Both the position numbers and the translations under genes were made by a program. A stretch of DNA of 64,000 bases from Mucilaginibacter sp. SMC90 (GTDB taxonomy: Bacteria > Bacteroidota > Bacteroidia > Sphingobacteriales > Sphingobacteriaceae), in the NCBI RefSeq assembly GCF_022811725.1, contig NZ_CP094527.1, forward strand, positions 5,022,001 to 5,086,000, given 5' to 3'. The number at the start of each line of letters is the position of its first letter. Position 1 is the stretch's first letter. Below the pieces are notes generated by a model. It was not told the DNA's origin. It searched no databases and saw nothing but the letters and a program-made list of their open reading frames with translations. This document shows, in pieces, positions 43,063-51,887 of this stretch.

Positions 43063-45525
43063 TTAAACTGTTTTAAGTTCTTTATTACGCCTTTGGATAG
43101 AAAGCAGGAAGCCGATCACCATAATGATAGTACCACTCCAGAAGAAATTGATATATGGGAAGCTGATAGCGCGCATTACAATCCATGGGCGTTTATTTTG
43201 AGGCTGCTGATAAACAGTGATCTCCACCTTTTTATTTTCAGGGTTGATCCTCGAAAAACGTAGTTTTAAACCGGCATCATCAACCTTACGGGCAAAGTCA
43301 AACACATTCCCTCCCCTGATCATAAATACAGGCTCGGCAGTATACACTTTACCATCATGAGCATGAACCTCGATGTTTGCACCGATAGCTACGTCATTGG
43401 CAGTAAGTGGTATATTTTGAACTGTAGCCTGTTTGTTTAATGATTTAACCAGCATAAAGCCATCGCGGTACCTTATGGTATCACCGATAGCAACTTCATG
43501 AGCTACAGGCTCGTCATAGTTTTTATCATCGTTACCTTCATCGTGCCCAGCTTCGCCCTGCATTGCAAAACCTTCGCTTGGGATGGCGGTAACGTGGGTA
43601 TACAAGTCATTTAACAGATAATGCTTGGTATCGGGCGATGAAGACATTCCCGCATCGCGGCTGGCCTGTACTTTTGGCTTAAGCACAAAGTTTTCTACCA
43701 CTTTACCATTGGCGTCAAACTTTTTATAATCAACCCTGTAAAAATGGTATGGTGATGATATCGAATCGCCAAGGTAGGTAACTGTATAATCGCCCATTTT
43801 TACCGGGGTATTTTTGTAGATCATGATATTTTCGCGGGCATTACCGGCTTTAGCATCAAAACCCTGTACGTTAACAACGCCACTCGCATTTTCAGATACT
43901 ACCTTACTTGTACCGGCAGCTATTACTGCGCCAACCATCAGCAAGCCAAAACCCAAATGCGCCACAGCCGAACCGGCAAGCTTAAACTTACCTTTAAAGG
44001 CATCGACCAAAACTTTGGCATTGGCAATAACCGAGTAGATGGAGCCGCACATTACCAGGTTGAAAACGAAACTAAGTCGATAAACTCCTGTTACGTAAAC
44101 AATAAGCGCTGTTATCAATATCGAAAACAGGAAATATACCCCTGTAGTAATAAAAAATCTGGTAATATCGGTCTTTTTATATTTCAGGAATTGCGTGAAG
44201 CCGGTAAGTAAAGTCACCACAAATGCAAACGACGACTGTATCACGTTATAATGCTTAACAGCATCGGCCGGAGGTGCTATCTTGGTGCCAAACATGGCGT
44301 TCCATACCGGTACCGATGTTACCACAATAAGGTGAAAACACGATAACCCTAAAAATACCGAACCTACAAACATCCAAAACTCACGTGAGTAGGTTTCTTC
44401 GTCTTTTTTGGTGATAGGTAATTCCTTCCATCGCCATACCAATATATAAATAGATAAAGCAAGGAATATCAATATCCCGATCACCAACTGCCAAAACATC
44501 CCCAGGTCGGTAAAAGCGTGTACCGAACTTTCGCCCAAAATACCGCTCCTTGAAAGGAATGACGTGTACCATACCAGTACAAAACTTAGCAGTACCAGCA
44601 GTGTAGCAGTAAAATATGAGTGACCAGTATTTTTAAATACGATAAGCACGTGCAAAGCTGCAACTATAGTTAACCATGGAAAGATCGAGCCGTTCTCAAC
44701 CGGATCCCAGGCCCAGAAACCACCAAAATTCAGTGACTCGTATGCCCAGAATGAACCCATGATCACACCTGTACCCAAAATCATGGAGCCAAACAAAGCG
44801 TATGATATAGCGGGTTGTACCCATTCTTTATAACGTTTTTGCCAAAGCCCCGCAACCGCATACGCAAACGGAACAATTATTGAAGCGAAACCCAGGAACA
44901 ATGTAGGCGGGTGAATGACCATCCAGTAATTTTGTAGTGAAGGGTTCATGCCTTGCCCATCTTTTATGAAGTCCAGATAGTTAGGCTGTGAAAATATTGG
45001 TGCTTCAATACCCGAGTTACGTAACAACAGGAATGGCGAACTGCCTATCCGCTGACCGAAAATATCGATACCCAGAACCATAGTGCCCAATATAACCTGC
45101 GACAGGGCTACAACCGTCATTACCGGGCGTTCCCATGATTTTGCCTTTGCTATAAGTATATTCCCTAAAACCGCCTGCCAAAAAGCCCAAAGCAAAAAGC
45201 CTCCTTCCTGCCCGTTCCAGAAACCGGATACCAGGTAATAAACAGGCAATGAGCGCGAGGTATAAGCCCAGGCGTAGTGATATTCGAAATAATGATTGTA
45301 AAGTACATAGAACAGGCAGGTGCCCATTCCTAAAATAGAGATGGAGTTCACGTAAAAACCTAAACGGCCTAAACGCTGCCAGCTGCTGTTAGCCTTGCCG
45401 GCATCATCGGTAGTAGCAAAATAGTAACTTATAAATGACAGCAGGGCTGCACCAAACGAAAGAACAATAAAAAACTGGCCGATTTGTCCCGGTAAAAGGT
45501 GTTCGCCCTTAAAAACTGTATTCAT
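43063..45525 (-). CDS. ccmF: Cytochrome c maturation heme lyase CcmF/CcsA-type
   Basis: An 820-residue multi-pass protein that attaches heme to CXXCH motifs of apocytochromes c. The heme-handling WWD domain is GGFWAWDPVENGSIFPWL, preceded by YYLVSGFWNGQEGGFLLWAFW; periplasmic His residues are conserved around IHPPTLFLGF. The C-terminal part is a large periplasmic domain (from about residue 520) ending with a last helix. ATG 45525 is the second codon of the open frame, after an in-frame TTG. It follows ccmE by 9 bp. Length is larger than E. coli CcmF (about 650) but usual for Bacteroidota, as I recall. Confidence 0.93.
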   Translation of the reverse strand: MNTVFKGEHLLPGQIGQFFIVLSFGAALLSFISYYFATTDDAGKANSSWQRLGRLGFYVNSISILGMGTCLFYVLYNHYFEYHYAWAYTSRSLPVYYLVSGFWNGQEGGFLLWAFWQAVLGNILIAKAKSWERPVMTVVALSQVILGTMVLGIDIFGQRIGSSPFLLLRNSGIEAPIFSQPNYLDFIKDGQGMNPSLQNYWMVIHPPTLFLGFASIIVPFAYAVAGLWQKRYKEWVQPAISYALFGSMILGTGVIMGSFWAYESLNFGGFWAWDPVENGSIFPWLTIVAALHVLIVFKNTGHSYFTATLLVLLSFVLVWYTSFLSRSGILGESSVHAFTDLGMFWQLVIGILIFLALSIYILVWRWKELPITKKDEETYSREFWMFVGSVFLGLSCFHLIVVTSVPVWNAMFGTKIAPPADAVKHYNVIQSSFAFVVTLLTGFTQFLKYKKTDITRFFITTGVYFLFSILITALIVYVTGVYRLSFVFNLVMCGSIYSVIANAKVLVDAFKGKFKLAGSAVAHLGFGLLMVGAVIAAGTSKVVSENASGVVNVQGFDAKAGNARENIMIYKNTPVKMGDYTVTYLGDSISSPYHFYRVDYKKFDANGKVVENFVLKPKVQASRDAGMSSSPDTKHYLLNDLYTHVTAIPSEGFAMQGEAGHDEGNDDKNYDEPVAHEVAIGDTIRYRDGFMLVKSLNKQATVQNIPLTANDVAIGANIEVHAHDGKVYTAEPVFMIRGGNVFDFARKVDDAGLKLRFSRINPENKKVEITVYQQPQNKRPWIVMRAISFPYINFFWSGTIIMVIGFLLSIQRRNKELKTV

Positions 45526-45534
45526 CAAAAATGA

Positions 45535-45945
45535 TTAAATGCTGGCTTGCTTAGCCTTTACTTCTGTAACTTCTAACTTATCCTGGGTATATTTTGATGG
45601 ACATTTCATCAGGATCTTTGAGGCATGAAACTCTTTGCCAACCATTTGGCCGGTAACAACCAATTGCTCCGAACGCTCAAAATCGTCGGGCTTAGTACTA
45701 TTGATAATCACCTTACGCTCCTCGCCTTTATTATCTTTCATGTAAAACGAAAAATAATTGGCATCCTTGGTGGCGTCATAAACCATTTCCTTACCCTTGC
45801 TAAAATGACCTATTACATGCAGTTCGCTGCTGGTTTGCTGTGCCTCGGCAAAGGAAGCATAGGTGCTTGAGCTTGAATAAACACTAATGATAACCGCTAT
45901 AGCTATAGCGATAACAACAAGACCGAAAATTGCACTTTTTTTCAT
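45535..45945 (-). CDS. ccmE: Heme chaperone CcmE, CxxxY type
   Basis: A 136-residue periplasmic heme carrier anchored by one N-terminal helix (about 5-23), followed by an OB-fold (LHVIGHFSKGKEMVY, LVVTGQMVGKEFHASKILMKC). In E. coli, heme binds covalently to His in HxxxY; here the motif is CPSKY, Cys115-x3-Tyr119, the variant described for Desulfovibrio-like system I*. CcmE accepts heme from CcmC and gives it to CcmF, the next gene. The start is ATG 45945. Confidence 0.92.
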   Translation of the reverse strand: MKKSAIFGLVVIAIAIAVIISVYSSSSTYASFAEAQQTSSELHVIGHFSKGKEMVYDATKDANYFSFYMKDNKGEERKVIINSTKPDDFERSEQLVVTGQMVGKEFHASKILMKCPSKYTQDKLEVTEVKAKQASI

Positions 45946-45976
45946 CCGCGGTTTATATAATTAAAATAACGATTTG

Positions 45977-45984
45977 CAAAAATA
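45977..45984 (-). promoter_or_regulatory. Putative -7 promoter element of ccmE-ccmF
   Basis: Reverse-strand TATTTTTG, a perfect TAnnTTTG match, 31 bp before the ccmE ATG. Confidence 0.5.
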
Positions 45985-46062
45985 CAAAACATGCAGCGAA
46001 ATATGTTTATTACAAGACATATGTATTATTTAGAATCATTATTGATAGATAGATCAAGGAGT

Positions 46063-46146
46063 ACGTCATTGCGAGGTACGAAGCAATCCCCTACTTGCAG
46101 AGCGGCTCTGCATAGTTCGCGATTGCTTCGTACCTCGCAATGACGT
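46063..46146. repeat. GTCATTGCGAG inverted-repeat element, copy C
   Basis: The best-preserved copy. A 26-bp arm from ACGTCATTGCGAGG to AAGCAATC (46063-46088) has a perfect complement at 46121-46146. The centre contains a second palindrome, GCAGAGC-G-GCTCTGC (46097-46111), so the element can fold as nested hairpins. Confidence 0.88.
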
Positions 46147-46297
46147 GTGGGTGAAAATTGCCTCGTACCATGATATAGTTTTATTAAATCCCCCCTTTTT
46201 GCAATATAAAGGGCGATACCTGCGGCCCGGGCTCTTCGCTCATACAGCACAAGGCCTTAATCACAGGCCGGTATCCGCTACTATCCCCATCGCGGAA

Positions 46298-46915
46298 TTA
46301 TTGGTTTTGCAACTCTTTATATAAGGCATTCAGATCTATCTTAAAGTTATTCATTTTAAGAGTTTGGGCAATTTTTATCAACAGGTCCTTGTTTTCTTCC
46401 AAAGTTTCACCTTTTGTAACCGGCGAATTGAGGTTAAGTGCCTGCCCAAAACAAAGCGTACTTAAATTGATTTGCTGCAAAACGGAATTGTTATCTGCAG
46501 GCATTTTATAATACCAAAGCAGAAACAGCTTTCCGTTGAGCGTAATGAAGTTCTTTTCTATATCCGAAATTTTAAGTTTCGCTTCGCCTGTAATATAATC
46601 AAGTTCATATTGCATGTACCCTTGCAATTCGGCATGTTGCCGGGCCGAGGAGGTGTCAGTTTGACTGAATGCGCTATTACTAATAAGAACAAACTGCACC
46701 AGGTGCTTATCTACCTGTACCAAATTGGGACTACTCATTGGTTTAATATCCTTTGTAACAATATCAAGTGTAAAGGAGCGGCTATCGCTGTTGTAAACCT
46801 GCTTCGCACCAAATTTAGCTTCCATAAGGGCGGGAGTGAATTTCTCTGCCATTTGTGCGTTTAGGGCCGAAAAACAAAAGAGAAGGAAGGCAATTACCAG
46901 TATTTTTTTCATCAT
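46298..46915 (-). CDS. Secreted protein of unknown function
   Basis: A 205-residue protein with signal peptide MMKKILVIAFLLFCFSALNAQ. No family recognised. The mature part has polar beta-like segments (AKLKISDIEKNFITLNGKLFLLWYYKMP) and a C-terminal helix; one Cys (TLCFGQ) is present. ATG 46915 and ATG 46912 are equivalent starts. It lies between gdhA and ccmE, 116 bp after gdhA. An envelope location is the only supported statement. Confidence 0.7.
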   Translation of the reverse strand: MMKKILVIAFLLFCFSALNAQMAEKFTPALMEAKFGAKQVYNSDSRSFTLDIVTKDIKPMSSPNLVQVDKHLVQFVLISNSAFSQTDTSSARQHAELQGYMQYELDYITGEAKLKISDIEKNFITLNGKLFLLWYYKMPADNNSVLQQINLSTLCFGQALNLNSPVTKGETLEENKDLLIKIAQTLKMNNFKIDLNALYKELQNQ

Positions 46916-46973
46916 GTGATAAGCTGATCTAAGATGACATTAATTTTCAGCTTTACAAACAGCTCCAAACAAA

Positions 46974-47005
46974 AACGAGGTGAGCTTTTTCAAACCCACC
47001 TCGTT
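46974..47005 (-). terminator. Rho-independent terminator after gdhA
   Basis: AACGAGGTG pairs perfectly with CACCTCGTT around a 14-nt loop; on the reverse strand a TTTTTGTTT run follows. It lies 27 bp after the gdhA stop. Confidence 0.82.
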
Positions 47006-47031
47006 ATATATTAAAACTATTAAATCCTTAA

Positions 47032-48468
47032 TTACGGCCAGATGCCCAAATTCTGGTACGACACCGCTATCTTATTAATAGCACCAACCATAGCTGCGTT
47101 ACGCAGCGTTCCGATCTCAGGGTTGTTTTTGTAGATCTCTCTGATCTCGTGGTATGAGCGGATCATGGTATCTTCCAAACCTGAGTTTACCAGCTCAAGT
47201 TCCGATGCTCCTTTAATAATGGTTGAACGTTGAATTGGAGTTAAAGCTACTCCGGTAATGCCTTCAACCATATTTACCAGGTTAAGGTTGGAGTTTTCTT
47301 CAAACCTGCGGTTCATCCTGCCGAAAGCTACGTGGCTCAGGTTCTTTAACCATTCAAAATATGACACGGTTACACCGCCTGCGTTGGCAAACATATCAGG
47401 TACGATCATGCCGCCATTGGCATAAAATATCGCTTCGGCTTCAGGTGAGGTTGGGCCGTTAGCACCCTCAACAATGATCTTAGCCTGTATATTGCGGATG
47501 TTTGCTTCTGTAATTTGATTTTCGAGGGCGGCAGGCACCAGGATATCACATGGCTGCTCAAGGCCTTCCATGGTATTGGTAAACTCTTGAATTGCTGCAG
47601 CGTAACCTAAAATAGAACCGGTAGCCTTACGATGCTGAAATACAGCCTCAATATCTAAACCGTTCTCATTATAAATAGCGCCTTCAAACTCACAAAGCCC
47701 AACAATGATCGCGCCCATTTCCGACAGAAACTTAGCCGAATAATAACCTACGTTACCAAGGCCCTGTACAATTACCCTTTTACCCGATAAGCCTGGCAGT
47801 AAGCCGATCTTTTGCATATCCTCGCCAACGCTTACACATTCGCGGGTAGCAATGGCCACACCACGACCGGTAGCTTCCCTCCTGCCGGCAATACCGTGCA
47901 GCGCAATAGGCTTGCCGGTTACAGCGCCCATAGCATCCAGCTGACCGGGGTTCATGGTAGCATAAGTATCAGCAATCCAGCTCATTTCGCGCTCGCCCGA
48001 TCCATAATCAGGTGCAGGTACGTCAATGCTTGGGCCAATAAAGTTCTTTTTAATGAGCTCAACTGTGTAACGGCGGGTGATGTTTTCCAGCTCGCTTACG
48101 GTGTAGTTTTTGGGGTTTATTTTAATACCGCCCTTGGCACCGCCAAACGGAACATTAACTATGGCGCATTTGTAGGTCATGAGTGCGGCAAGAGCCATCA
48201 CCTCATCCTCGTTCACCATTTCGCTGTAGCGGATGCCGCCTTTAGTTGGCGATTGGTGGTGCGAGTGCTCAACGCGCCAGGCATCAATTACCTCGAAACC
48301 GTTGCCCCTGCGGATAGGGAAACGGAAGCGGTAAACACTGTTACATGATTTAATTTGATCAAGCAGGCCGGCATCATGTTTGGTGAATTGGGCAGCGTGA
48401 TCGAAGTTTTTACACACGTCACTAAAGAAGTGTGTTTCTTGGTCGGCAATCAAAATATTCGTAGCCAT
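47032..48468 (-). CDS. gdhA: Glutamate dehydrogenase (Glu/Leu/Phe/Val family)
   Basis: A 478-residue cytoplasmic enzyme that interconverts glutamate with 2-oxoglutarate and ammonia. The substrate region has KGGIRYSEMVNEDEVMALAALM and the catalytic-Lys loop PFGGAKGGI; the dinucleotide motif is VQGLGNVGYYSAKF; VEGANGPTSPEA and DMFANAGGVTVSYFEW are also typical. Coenzyme preference cannot be read reliably. It sits between the two ccm blocks but has its own terminator and upstream gap, so it is probably an independent unit. Confidence 0.94.
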   Translation of the reverse strand: MATNILIADQETHFFSDVCKNFDHAAQFTKHDAGLLDQIKSCNSVYRFRFPIRRGNGFEVIDAWRVEHSHHQSPTKGGIRYSEMVNEDEVMALAALMTYKCAIVNVPFGGAKGGIKINPKNYTVSELENITRRYTVELIKKNFIGPSIDVPAPDYGSGEREMSWIADTYATMNPGQLDAMGAVTGKPIALHGIAGRREATGRGVAIATRECVSVGEDMQKIGLLPGLSGKRVIVQGLGNVGYYSAKFLSEMGAIIVGLCEFEGAIYNENGLDIEAVFQHRKATGSILGYAAAIQEFTNTMEGLEQPCDILVPAALENQITEANIRNIQAKIIVEGANGPTSPEAEAIFYANGGMIVPDMFANAGGVTVSYFEWLKNLSHVAFGRMNRRFEENSNLNLVNMVEGITGVALTPIQRSTIIKGASELELVNSGLEDTMIRSYHEIREIYKNNPEIGTLRNAAMVGAINKIAVSYQNLGIWP

Positions 48469-48583
48469 AACTATTGTATAAATATTAATCTCTTAAAAAA
48501 GTGAGCAAATTTGGTACAATTTTTATCAATATTGCAAATATTTCTTAGTTAGTGTGCCTTATACACTACCCAACACCGCCGTT

Positions 48584-48616
48584 AAAAATATGTTTAAATT
48601 GTTTAAACATATTTTT
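48584..48616 (-). terminator. AT-rich terminator-like hairpin after ccmD
   Basis: AAAAATATGTTTAAA pairs perfectly (15 bp) with TTTAAACATATTTTT around a 3-nt loop, starting five bases after the ccmD stop. The stem is AT-only apart from one pair, so its strength is uncertain. Confidence 0.6.
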
Positions 48617-48620
48617 TGAA

Positions 48621-48830
48621 CTACTTTTCGTTTTCGACTTTTTTTAATCTGCGGTCTATAGTGAACAGATATACGGCCAGTCCAACAAAAATTATGGAAA
48701 TAGTTGCTACAACTACGTAAATTTTTCCCGACTGGCGCAAAGCATCGGCCATTTCAACTTGTTGCCCCTGCTGTGCAAAAACAGCGGTACAAAACGTAAG
48801 CAGTAACAATAAAAGCGTTAATTTCTTCAT
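48621..48830 (-). CDS. ccmD: CcmD-like small membrane protein
   Basis: A 69-residue protein: signal peptide MKKLTLLLLLLTFCTAVFAQ, a short polar region, one helix (YVVVATISIIFVGLAVYLFTI) and a basic tail DRRLKKVE. The position one base after ccmC and the single helix with charged tail match CcmD, which helps release holo-CcmE from the CcmABC complex. The extra signal peptide is usual for the Bacteroidota version annotated as CcmD family. Confidence 0.82.
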   Translation of the reverse strand: MKKLTLLLLLLTFCTAVFAQQGQQVEMADALRQSGKIYVVVATISIIFVGLAVYLFTIDRRLKKVENEK

Positions 48831-48831
48831 C

Positions 48832-49506
48832 TCAATTTATAGCGTTCTTCTTATTCTCAATTAAACGGATGCGGTAACGGATGGTTGCTATCCAAAGGGC
48901 AATAAAGCTCCAGCCCAGCATGGCCGGGTAAAAGGCTATCTTCATACCGTTATCCAGGTCGTATTTACCAAATGCAGGGTTACCGCCGCTGCCGGGGTGC
49001 AATGAATCTGTTAAACGGGGTAAAACAAATATCAGCACAATCATAATGGGGAAAGCGAAGATGTTGTAGATAGCCGAGATCTTGGCCCGCTTCTGTTCCT
49101 CATCAATTGAGTTACGAAGCACCAGGTAAGCGCAGTACAATAAAAATGCAATGGCCGCACTGTTTTGTTTAGGGTCACCGCTCCAAAACTCGCCCCAGGT
49201 ATATTTTGCCCATAGCATGCCAGTTAACAGCCCTAAGCTGTAAAACAGCAATCCGGTATTAACACATTCAACAGAGGCAAGGTCGTGCTCCTCTTTACCG
49301 GTTTGCAGGTATTTAATACTGAAATAAACCGATACAACAAAAACCGTGAGCATCCCCATCCACATAGGTACGTGGAAATACAAATTACGGATGGTTTCGT
49401 GAATAATTGGCAGCCTCGGCGCTTTGAAAACCAGGCCTGTGTAAAAGGTAGATAATACCAGCAAAACAGCTGCTACCTTCCACCATGTTTGATAAATAAA
49501 CTTCAT
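48832..49506 (-). CDS. ccmC: Heme exporter/cytochrome c biogenesis protein CcmC
   Basis: A 224-residue inner-membrane protein with six helices that loads heme on CcmE. The tryptophan-rich motif is WGEFWSGDPKQNSA, a WWD variant, with flanking His in LYFHVPMWMG. Short CcmC size separates it from CcmF. The stop is one base before the ccmD start. No ccmA or ccmH appears in the window; ccmB is 6.7 kb away at 56.2-56.9 kb on the same strand. Confidence 0.92.
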   Translation of the reverse strand: MKFIYQTWWKVAAVLLVLSTFYTGLVFKAPRLPIIHETIRNLYFHVPMWMGMLTVFVVSVYFSIKYLQTGKEEHDLASVECVNTGLLFYSLGLLTGMLWAKYTWGEFWSGDPKQNSAAIAFLLYCAYLVLRNSIDEEQKRAKISAIYNIFAFPIMIVLIFVLPRLTDSLHPGSGGNPAFGKYDLDNGMKIAFYPAMLGWSFIALWIATIRYRIRLIENKKNAIN

Positions 49507-49588
49507 ATGATTTATGGCGGTAAAGGTAATTAATTATTTGCTCATTGATTCGAAAGTAAGTTTAGACAAACATAAAGTATTACACATT

Positions 49589-50299
49589 TCAGTGAATCTC
49601 TCTTACAATGGGGGCCGCCTTAATATTGGTTTGACTGGCATGCTTTATGATTTTTACAGTCCCACCCACATACAATGTTGTCAACAATTTATTATTCGAA
49701 ACATCTAATCGCGACACAGCCGTTGAAAGCACATTAAGGTAGGATAAGGCAGAATTTGAACTAATATCAATAGTTTTTAATTCTTTATTACCTATCAACT
49801 CTAATGCACTAAGATTAGCCAAGTTTTTGAATTTGATATTTTCAAATGCGTTGGCCTGCAGATAAAGCTGTTTGATATTGTCAGTACCACTTAATTCGAT
49901 TGAATCAAGGTTATTTTGCGCAACAGCTAAAATGTTTAGATTTTTAACGTTCTTTAGTATTAACTTTTTTCCGAGAGCGTTTTTTCCAATATAAATTTCC
50001 TCAATAGTATTATTGTCAAAAAACACATCCAGGTTTGCAATCTGGTTAGACATTGCGTAGATCTTTTTTAAGCTTTTAAAATATTTCAAGTCATCTAACC
50101 ATTTAATATTATTTCCGGCTACGTTTAATTTTGTCACAGTATCAATTTCGGAAACTGCTATTTCATGATCTTTGTTAAAATCATACCCATTTTTTAGCAG
50201 GGCCGATTTTAAATTTTGATCTTTAAATACTATTTGCTGTGCGCAAACTCTCTGCGTAATAAAAACAATGATTAATATTAAAAAGCTTGTATACTTCAT
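49589..50299 (-). CDS. Secreted leucine-rich repeat protein
   Basis: A 236-residue protein: signal peptide MKYTSFLILIIVFITQRVCAQ, an EF-hand-like DFNKDHEIAVSE segment near 40-51, then irregular leucine-rich repeats of about 21-22 residues (KLNVAGNNIKWL, ILAVAQNNLDSI, QLYLQANAFENI, RLDVSNNKL). Similar to internalin-like LRR proteins with an N-terminal 'FKDxNLKxALL' cap. No sorting domain is seen at the C-terminus, so periplasmic or surface location is open. Function unknown. Confidence 0.82.
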   Translation of the reverse strand: MKYTSFLILIIVFITQRVCAQQIVFKDQNLKSALLKNGYDFNKDHEIAVSEIDTVTKLNVAGNNIKWLDDLKYFKSLKKIYAMSNQIANLDVFFDNNTIEEIYIGKNALGKKLILKNVKNLNILAVAQNNLDSIELSGTDNIKQLYLQANAFENIKFKNLANLSALELIGNKELKTIDISSNSALSYLNVLSTAVSRLDVSNNKLLTTLYVGGTVKIIKHASQTNIKAAPIVREIH

Positions 50300-50377
50300 A
50301 AAGGATGTAGCAGGGATTATACCCGCAACAGTTGCGGCAAATATAATTTGAAATTAGCAAAGTCCTCTTGAAATTAA

Positions 50378-51562
50378 TCAATCCCCAGGCTCATAGTCAA
50401 TCGGCAGCAGGTCACCAAGCTTTGCTTTTGACCATGAGCCCTCATAAAGCGGACTCGGGCTCGATACCACAATACCATTCATATCAAAAGCTATGTAGCC
50501 CGAATATTTGGTCATGATGCTGGTTTCATAATTGGGCATATCCAGCGGATGATAAACATCCTTAAACTCTGTAGTCTCCTCGCGTTTGGTATATACAACG
50601 TATAAAAAGTGCGGAAAAGTAAGTGCATAGATGCCATCCTGTGGTGTTTTACGCAGGATCTCAAATTCCTGGTAAGGCAGCTTCGCGAGGTTTTCACGAT
50701 ACCACTTAGTCATTTTCGACAGGTTATAATAACGCATTGCCGAATCGCGCGGGCCCTCCCGGTATTTTTTCATCTTCTGCATCAGCACTGCTTCTTCAGG
50801 TCGTTCGGGGTTAATTTGCCTTGTAAAATCATGCGCCTCAAACCCTTCTTCTTTCAGTTTTCCTTTATAAAGCGAACGGTAAAAATGCTGGGCCGATCCA
50901 TAATAAGCCTGCTCACGTTTTTGTTTCCAAAGCTTCTTTTGCGCAGCACTGCCGGGCAGATTTTCAAACAAAGCACTTCCCGAATAGGAGATAGTATGCT
51001 CGATAGCATCGTACAAAAAGTTTTTCAGCAAAAATTTGGTACGATAGCCCAGCGCCAGGTTCTCTACCACCAAAAACTCATCACCAGAGGCTTCCAGTTG
51101 TTGCTTGCCCCTGTGATAAATAATATTCAAAATATGCGGATTGGTAACCTTACACTCCTTGCCGTTTTCGGTATCGCCAACAAATTCCTTGCGGAACAAT
51201 TCGTAGTTCTTTTTCCAGTCGGCACTGCTGCTGATCACTACTTCGCGCAGCATCAGCACCTTCTGATTAACCTCGATACTCAATTTTGCCGGTTCGCGGC
51301 CAACCAGTACAGTTGTAGAATATTCTTCAATACTAACACCGGTAACCACCAACTGGTATTGGCCAGGCTTTACACCAGCCAAAGTGAAAGTTCCATCCTC
51401 GGCTGTAGACGTGCCGTAAGTGGCATTGTTTAAAAATACGCTGGCATTGGCTACAGGACTTTTAGTATCAGCCCGAACTACCTTACCTGTAATAGTACCG
51501 GTTTGCGCCGAAACCATGAGCGGGCATATAAACGCGATAAGCAAAAACCAATAAAAACGCAT
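50378..51562 (-). CDS. Secreted protein with CarboxypepD_reg-like domain
   Basis: A 394-residue protein with signal peptide MRFYWFLLIAFICPLMVSAQ, then a carboxypeptidase regulatory-like beta-sandwich (about 22-105: GTITGKVVRADTKSPVANASVFLN, GTSTAEDGTFTLAGVKPGQYQLVV). The rest (about 115-394) is unrecognised and rich in Tyr, Lys and Glu. Such N-terminal domains are common on TonB-dependent receptors, but no plug or barrel follows. A long antisense open frame over this gene is a shadow. Confidence 0.85.
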   Translation of the reverse strand: MRFYWFLLIAFICPLMVSAQTGTITGKVVRADTKSPVANASVFLNNATYGTSTAEDGTFTLAGVKPGQYQLVVTGVSIEEYSTTVLVGREPAKLSIEVNQKVLMLREVVISSSADWKKNYELFRKEFVGDTENGKECKVTNPHILNIIYHRGKQQLEASGDEFLVVENLALGYRTKFLLKNFLYDAIEHTISYSGSALFENLPGSAAQKKLWKQKREQAYYGSAQHFYRSLYKGKLKEEGFEAHDFTRQINPERPEEAVLMQKMKKYREGPRDSAMRYYNLSKMTKWYRENLAKLPYQEFEILRKTPQDGIYALTFPHFLYVVYTKREETTEFKDVYHPLDMPNYETSIMTKYSGYIAFDMNGIVVSSPSPLYEGSWSKAKLGDLLPIDYEPGD

Positions 51563-51691
51563 TAAATAAAATTAGGATTTTTTTTCAATCTACTAAAAAA
51601 CACATTTTTTATGAACGGTTAATGAATTGTTGACGTATAATTTTTGTTGCGGTAGCTTTGCTGACGAGCGCGAGTTGAAACAAACAAAAAC

Positions 51692-51810
51692 TATGTCATT
51701 GCGAGCGCAGCGCGGCAATCTCGTAGCCAATGCATATCCGTCCGGTGTAGCATGCGATTGCCACGTCGCGCCCCGGCTCATTCCTTTGCCGCTCCTCCAC
51801 AATGATATAG
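51692..51810. repeat. GTCATTGCGAG-type element, degenerate copy D
   Basis: Starts TATGTCATTGCGAGCG, like copy A, and ends with a decayed complement (CACAATGATATA). The inside differs and contains GCATGCGATTGCCACG. Longer and less symmetric than copies A-C. Confidence 0.65.
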
Positions 51811-51832
51811 ATTTTTATAGGGTAACAAATAA

Positions 51833-51861
51833 AAAGCGGCATAAATTACTTCACGCCGCTT
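51833..51861 (-). terminator. Terminator of the porin-Rieske-imelysin-di-heme operon
   Basis: AAGCGGC pairs with GCCGCTT (loop 14 nt); on the reverse strand a TTTTT tract follows. It lies 27 bp after the di-heme gene stop. Confidence 0.7.
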
Positions 51862-51887
51862 CAAAATATCATCAGGAAAGATACGAA

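Larger units (their letters stand above)
45946..46297. other. 352-bp gap with repeat element and GC-rich block
   Basis: From ccmE outward it holds the ccmE promoter, repeat copy C (46063-46146) and a GC-rich block at about 46195-46290 (GCGGCCCGGGC ... GGCCTTAATCACAGGCC). An open frame here (46026-46250 reverse) only translates the repeat and is not a gene. The GC-rich block is unexplained. Confidence 0.45.
51563..51887. other. 325-bp gap with repeat copy D and a terminator
   Basis: Holds the degenerate repeat at 51692-51810 and the reverse-strand terminator at 51833-51861. No gene is supported. Confidence 0.5.

Noticed and set aside
46026..46250. A 74-codon reverse open frame (MLYERRARAAGIALYI ...)
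   Set aside because: It mainly translates repeat copy C and the GC-rich block; the RHCEVRSN-type peptide is a by-product of the repeat, not a gene.
50609..51433. A 274-codon forward open frame antisense to the CarboxypepD_reg-like gene
   Set aside because: It is a frame shadow: the opposite strand has a signal peptide and a recognisable domain, and the antisense product has no family features.
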